The notes below the pieces were generated by a model. That model made no database searches, was not told the origin of the DNA, and saw nothing but the letters and a program-made list of their open reading frames with translations. 64,000 nucleotides of DNA from assembly GCF_958295425.1 (NCBI RefSeq), contig NC_081139.1, positions 17,090,388 to 17,154,387 on the forward strand. The letters are read 5' to 3'. This document shows positions 58,412 through 64,000 of the stretch, piece by piece. The number at the start of each line of letters is the position of its first letter. The stretch's first letter is position 1. The position numbers and the translations under genes are program-made. Source of the stretch: Solea solea (Eukaryota; Chordata; Actinopteri; Pleuronectiformes; Soleidae).

Positions 58412-58441
<30 letters not shown>
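58412..58441 (+). repeat. (GT)n microsatellite
   Basis: Fifteen perfect GT units. Confidence 0.95.
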
Positions 58442-58443
<2 letters not shown>

Positions 58444-61400
58444 TCACTAGGTGAAGAAACACAGAGAGGAAGTGCATCAGAGACTTGAACGCAAATATCA
58501 ATTTGTGCAGTATGACGAGCAACAACAAAAAGCCTAAAAATCAACTCAACCGAACCGGTGGGGGGAAAAAAGATGACATAATTTATCTACTAACCTCCCC
58601 AAATGCAGCTTCCCTCCCCCTTTCTCATGTCCCAGTGGGTCATGTCATTAGCCCATTCTGGGGGAATAACTCCCCCTGCTCCTAATTGAGAGCTACAGGT
58701 TAACATGTCTCACTAACGTCTCACTAACCCCCCCCCCCCCCACGTGCTTTGATGCCGTTTGTTTCCCCGTGCGCCTCACTGCACCGAGGCTTCCTAATAC
58801 ACAGGTGAACAGGGAAAAAAAAACAAACAAAACATTAACCAGTGTCTTCTTAATGAGACCATAGCTCAGAATAATAGATGAAGATGTAGACAAAGATTCT
58901 TTTCCATAGAATTATATTTTAACATGTTTTATTTTTGGTTTTAACAGGACAAATAGTCCTAATGCAGACCTGTGAGACACACAGAGATAGGGCAGCAACT
59001 AACAGCAATGAATCTCATGCACATTGGGCAAGACCTGTGTAGTCACCAAGGAAACAAAGCCTGTTTCTCAACATCACCATGGCAACCTGCATCCCAAAAG
59101 TGTCAAGGGCTCTCTTGGAGGAATGATGTCCTACTGTTAAAGATTTCACTCTGTCCACCTCAGTGGGCCTCAAATTAAAACAACGCTATAATTCCAGTTC
59201 AATTCTTGAATCAATGAGATTTTGTGTGGAAATGTCCATGATTAAACATTGCGCAAACAGCCCTCTGAGGTCACTCTATGCTTTCAACTCTTTAACAATC
59301 TGAGATAATCTTTTCCGATTAGCAAGGGAAGAATTTGAATGCTGAAATAATCGGACAGCGTGCCAAGAAACGCCAGCAAATCATGAAATCATTCCTCTTG
59401 CATTGGAGTTAAACTATATCAACGGGTCGGGTGTCCAAATGTTGGCCGCTCAAGCAGCTCATTTACGCACACAGTCATGTAATGAAACCCACGCCAGGCC
59501 AAGAATATGATTTACTCCGTCCAACAGGCACTAATGCTGCTCTTGATGTGTAATGAAAACGAGACGAGGGCTCAGGTGAACTGGGGGGTTTTGTTCTCAC
59601 GGCATGCTCACTTTGGTAATGAGATTATTGGTTCAAATGGGAGTTAGGGAGGCTGAAGGATGGCAGAGTTGCAGATATGCACGTGTTTGCGGTGGGAGGC
59701 TAACATGCATGCCTGGGTTGATTGCCCCCGAGGAGCTGATCAGCCAAAACGGGCAGAGATTAACTCCCGATTACATCACAAATATGCCCCAAGTCTCGGA
59801 TCTCCACCAATATATAGTGTCGAACGCTGTGATCAGGGTTGTAGAATCCACACAAGAAAAGAAATCTATCGTTATCTTTATCACTATTAGTGCATCCATT
59901 CAAGGGAGTTTTATTGCCAGCGTATGACAATATTTAAAGCACATCTTTGTTAAAGTATGTATATACACACCCCAATGGCTAGTAGTTTCACTGTTTAGGT
60001 TTTGGTCTGTTGCACCATCCAGTAACTAATGAACAACCCTCTGCGATCGCTTCATCTTCTCTCGCTCAGACGAGAGGTCATGAAATTTGAGGTTATATCC
60101 ACAAGGTCAGACTATTCAGAGACAACAAGAAAAAGGCAGAAAGAGACTTGAATCATGATGAACAGCCCGCTCTGTAGCACAGTCACCTGACCTTTGTCGT
60201 CTAATTTCCCCTCTACTCTCCCAGTTTCTCGACTTCATTCTTCAAAATGACTCTTTTTCAGACAGATACCGGGTTATCACCTTCCACGAAGAAAACAAAA
60301 AAACAAAAACTACATTGGTTCTCCAAGGAGTCAAAGAGCTTCTTCTTCTTCTTCTCAGAAAAACTTTTATAATGCTCACACAGCTTGAACTGTTTACAAT
60401 ACAATGACCTGTGCTATAGCTGAAATATTGCAGTGGAGTTGCAGTCTACCCACAAGTGAATGTGCCTGTACCCTGCGTTTGACAAACTTACAAAAGATTA
60501 CTTCAATTGGTGACACCCTGATGAATTAGTTCATTCCAACTTGGATGCAATTCAGACAAGTTTGTAAAAACCCTTTTCTTTTTTCAGCGCATTATTGATA
60601 TAACAGGTCATTAGTCAACACCCTTGCAGTGTGTCTCTTCTTCCGTGGCTCCCTCGTGAACAGGAAACTCTCTTTTATCCTCACATGCTCCCCCAGAGCT
60701 CATGGGATTCCACGTGTGCTCTACAGTGTCTACAGCCAAATGCATATTCATCTGTCTCATTACAAGAAGACAAAAGAGAGAGAAAGAGAGTAATAAGGAA
60801 ATAATAAGGAAGAGAGGTTTCTCATAGACAGCGCTGATACAGCTTCTAAAGAGTCACATCACCACCTACTGGTGATACTGTAAATGAACACCTTAACACT
60901 GTGCAGCCTCAAAACACTCTCGGAAAATGTGCAATGACTGTCGCAGGAGTAGAAGAGCGCAGAAGAGGGGACGGTGAGGAGGGAAAAGGTAAGTGGAAGA
61001 AAGAAAAACACACAAACATGAAGTAAGAGGGGGCGTGTAGCTTTTAGCAAACTGAGAATTTGTGGAAACGGCTTCAACAAGTGGTGTAGTCTCAGAGAGC
61101 TGTCATGTGGGGGAGGGAGGCGGGCACACTAGTGTTTACCTGCTAGATTCTACAGCAGCGCATCAATCTCAATGTGGGCCTCATACCGCCTGCCCTTACT
61201 ACTTTTGGCATTTCATCACTCCTCCCTCCCTCCCCCCCTCTGGCTCTCCCATCAAGTGCCTCTCCAGCGAATGTATGTGTGTGTGTGTGTGTGTTTGTCT
61301 GTTTGGATGTTTCAGAAGCCCAGCTGGTTATGTCGGCGGTGGGAGGAGAGGAAAGAGGAAAAACAGGGAATAGGAGCATAGCAAGCCAGAGCCGCGGCTC

Positions 61401-62104
61401 CAGTCGAGCATGACTCAGTCTGGGTGAATCCATGCCCCTGGGGAAAACACACAAAACACCGCGCAAAAACACACACTTCTCCTCCTCACTGCTGCTCTGT
61501 TATCACAGTGTTTAGATGCTCACTTTCCCCCCTTTAACAAGGATCCTCCGTGTCTCTCAGCCCGGCTGCTTGGAGCTCTTACAACAGCAGTGACGGGGGA
61601 ATGAGAGTCAATTCTGGCCTGGGAAATATGCCTTATAAATGACATGTTGAAGGTTTTAGGCTATGTCCAAATATATGCAGATACAACTCAATTAAAAGCT
61701 GGACACGTATATTCTCAATAAAATAAAACAAATAATACCATGAAAACTACAAACAAAATACAACTTGAAATAATAGCCAGTGTATTTCCTTGGGGTTTTA
61801 TGCTTAAATAAATTATATTTACTTTTGGACAAAACCTTTAAAAGCAGGAAAAGACATCACAGATGCCATAAGATGATATGACAATATCCAAAATCTCAAT
61901 ATTCACAATACGGATATAATAGCAATATATCGGCCATCTGTACGATGCATACAGAGAAAGCTGGGAACAAAGATTAGTCGGCGTCCGAGCACGAGCACCT
62001 CTGCTGTGCCGTCCACTGGAAAAAATGCAACGCCCGGGAGAGTGAGAGAGAAAGAAAGAGCACAAACTGGACAACATGAAAGAGCCTGGAGCATTTACAG
62101 CCCT

Positions 62105-62129
62105 GTGGTGGTGGTGGTGGTGGTGGTGG
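62105..62129 (+). repeat. (GGT)n microsatellite
   Basis: About eight GGT units followed by a G run. On the minus strand this gives a His tract in an unsupported open frame. Confidence 0.9.
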
Positions 62130-62790
62130 GGGGGTGGGTGAATGGCCCACCTGTTCAAACAGCCAGTGCTATCCTGAGGAAATGAAAACTTCCATCTTAG
62201 CAGAGCTGTGCAGATCCCGCACACCAACAAATCCCTTCCACTTCCTCACTCTCTATCTTGTGTTTCCACAGCCGGCTCCAGGAGGGTTCTACCTGTCTAT
62301 CAGCACATCTAGACCCGGCGCCGAACCAAGTAAATAAATAATAAAAAAAAATCCCTCAACTCATTCAAGTGGAAAATAAAAAGTCCTAAATGTCAGTGTA
62401 TTCTGCACTATGTCACACATACGTCAGTTATGGTATTCAGGCCAAACTTTAAAAAGTGGGTCACAGCTCCCGCCTGCCTCCATGCAACTGTAATTATTCA
62501 CCGGCTCATGCACTCACAAAGACGCCATCGGAACTGTCTGAAGGTCTGCAGGTCAAAGTAAGGGAAGGAGTGTCATTTGTGGGGGGTGGTGAGGAGGACA
62601 GGGACAAACGTGGACAGTGACTGACCTTGGCAAGTCACTGCTCGGGTCACTGCTCACACAGAGGTGTGGGTTGACTCTCAGGGTCACAATGGCTGTGACC
62701 CCCACTGACCTTAAAGTACTGTTTTTAGAAAGCAATGGCTGCATTATGTGGCTCCAACATAAAAAAAAAAACCCAAAAAGGGAAATATGA

Positions 62791-63240
62791 TAGGGCAGGA
62801 CGATGAGGTCATCACAATTAACATTTTCAAATCAGATGATTAAAGGTATATTTTATACAGTGTGAATATGCAATGACAACAGATATCTATTCTAAATTTA
62901 CACATTTTTGTTCTTGCTGAATGCTGGTTAGTTACTTTTTTTTTAATTTAGATTTCTTATGACCTTTATTTCTTATTTAAAACTAATAGATGTACCGCAG
63001 GGCAGACACAAATTGCAAATCAAAGAGACAAACCCTAATTGTTCCATAAATGTGTCTTTGAGTTCGGACATTTTGTAAAAAACAGTTTAACTGTTATTTA
63101 TTCACTGTTTACTCAATCAGATGTAAGATGAGCCCATTATTTATTAGCCATTGGCAGAACAGATTTTTAAAAATATTAATATGACTTATTTTTGCCTTTG
63201 AGTGACCTGTAAGGTATTACTGACTTATTGCCCAGCCCTA
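62791..63240. mobile_element. Decayed hAT-like MITE
   Basis: Left end TAGGGCAGGACGAT and right end ATTGCCCAGCCCTA form an imperfect inverted repeat matching the familiar fish element ends TAGGGCTGGGCGAT. The 450-base interior is AT-rich and non-coding. Confidence 0.55.
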
Positions 63241-64000
63241 AAATATAGTTGTTTAAGAGGAAAAAACCCCACGTAATAACGCAATGTATAGTTTGTTACT
63301 GGACTTGTATGACTTGTTGCAGTAGTGGCTGTTAACTACCTCTCAAGACTGTGCGGAAATTCAGTCCTTTGCTTTTCTGTTGGACTGGACAAATGGAAAA
63401 CAAAGTTTGGGGTTGCACAACTTTAGCCCGAGGCAAAAGCAAACGTCTCCCAGACTGTGCAGGTATTAACCTTGAGTTTCCAGCCAGTCTCGGCCTTATC
63501 AGCAGACGCCAGAACACAACTGGCATCTGACGAGTCTGACGGTCGTACCTGGAAATTAACATCACCTTAACTACACCCATCACCAAGGAGATATCCTCGG
63601 GGAGGGGGGGGGTGCAGGCAATGAAACATCCGACAATGGAGGAGCAGCATGCCAGCGAGTGCCATCAGCTCTTTTTATGAGCAGCTAATATACTCCCCTG
63701 CTTGTCAGGGTTGTCCGTTATTGCTGTCGTTCACTTACTCCTCTCACACAGACTCCTGTGGTGACTCGAGCTATAGAGCGGGAGAGGGAGGAGGAGAAGA
63801 ACAAGAGGTGTTACTAATATATTCTGTCACCTCTCCACTTTCCTGTAGGCAGAGAGAAGCCTAAACCTTTGGAGGGTTTTTTTTTTTTTGTGGGAAGGGA
63901 AAAAAGGTGCGAATGATGATCACACCGGCGTCTGGTCGCTGCGTGATTTGACAGCAAAGAGACACCCAGGTTTTATTCCTTCGGAGCTTCCACCAGAAAC
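63241..64000. other. Non-coding, right edge of window
   Basis: No exon, RNA gene or element recognised. Contains a G run at 63605-63612 and a T run at 63876-63890. Confidence 0.6.

Larger units (their letters stand above)
51938..62790 (-). other. Presumed upstream intron of long pdzrn3 isoform, right part
   Basis: No gene recognised. Contains (GT)n at 58412-58441, poly(C) at 58729-58741, a CTT run at 60340-60354, (GT)n at 61275-61294 and (GGT)n at 62105-62129. Confidence 0.65.

Noticed and set aside
42624..64000. Long-isoform pdzrn3 exons (RING, zinc fingers, GFNIIGG half of PDZ1)
   Set aside because: Looked for the reverse-complement coding patterns of these motifs and found none; they probably lie beyond the window.

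Overview
This window is vertebrate nuclear DNA, most likely from a ray-finned (teleost) fish. Exons are short with spliceosomal GT-AG boundaries, introns run up to 13 kb, CA/GT microsatellites are frequent, and several interspersed repeats resemble fish families (Tc1-like, hAT-like MITEs, a REL-endonuclease retroelement). There are no operons, CRISPR arrays or bacterial-style genes. Nearly all open frames outside the exons listed here are chance or antisense frames.

Two protein genes are recognisable, and they converge. On the left, plus strand, is the 3' part of ppp4r2 (protein phosphatase 4 regulatory subunit 2): six coding exons between 734 and 3448, then a 3'UTR ending at a poly(A) signal near 4591. 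On the right, minus strand, is pdzrn3 (PDZ domain-containing RING finger 3). Its 3' seven coding exons lie between 23275 and 29594, with a poly(A) signal near 22386. From memory the two genes are also neighbours on human chromosome 3p, which supports both calls.

The most interesting feature is a small exon at 42555-42623 on the minus strand, 13 kb upstream of the second-half PDZ1 exon. It starts with an optimal-context ATG, encodes 23 residues beginning MGCSLC, and splices in phase 0 into the PDZ1-half exon. About 340 bp upstream is a TATA-box promoter. It is therefore an alternative first exon of a short, RING-less PDZRN3 isoform whose N-terminus looks dually acylated (Gly2 myristoylation plus Cys3/Cys6 palmitoylation). 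The window holds the complete predicted coding sequence of this isoform (767 aa). The exons of the long isoform (RING, TRAF-type zinc finger, first half of PDZ1) were not found and should lie beyond 64000.

Layout: 1-4.6 kb, ppp4r2 3' half; 4.6-22.4 kb, intergenic DNA with repeats (a MITE pair, a Tc1 remnant, a LINE 3' tail, a REL-type retroelement relic, a foldback hAT MITE); 22.4-29.6 kb, pdzrn3 3' exons; 29.6-42.55 kb, a large pdzrn3 intron with a TTAA-flanked MITE and short hairpins; 42.55-43 kb, alternative first exon and promoter; 43-64 kb, presumed upstream intron of the long pdzrn3 isoform, with simple repeats and old transposon pieces.
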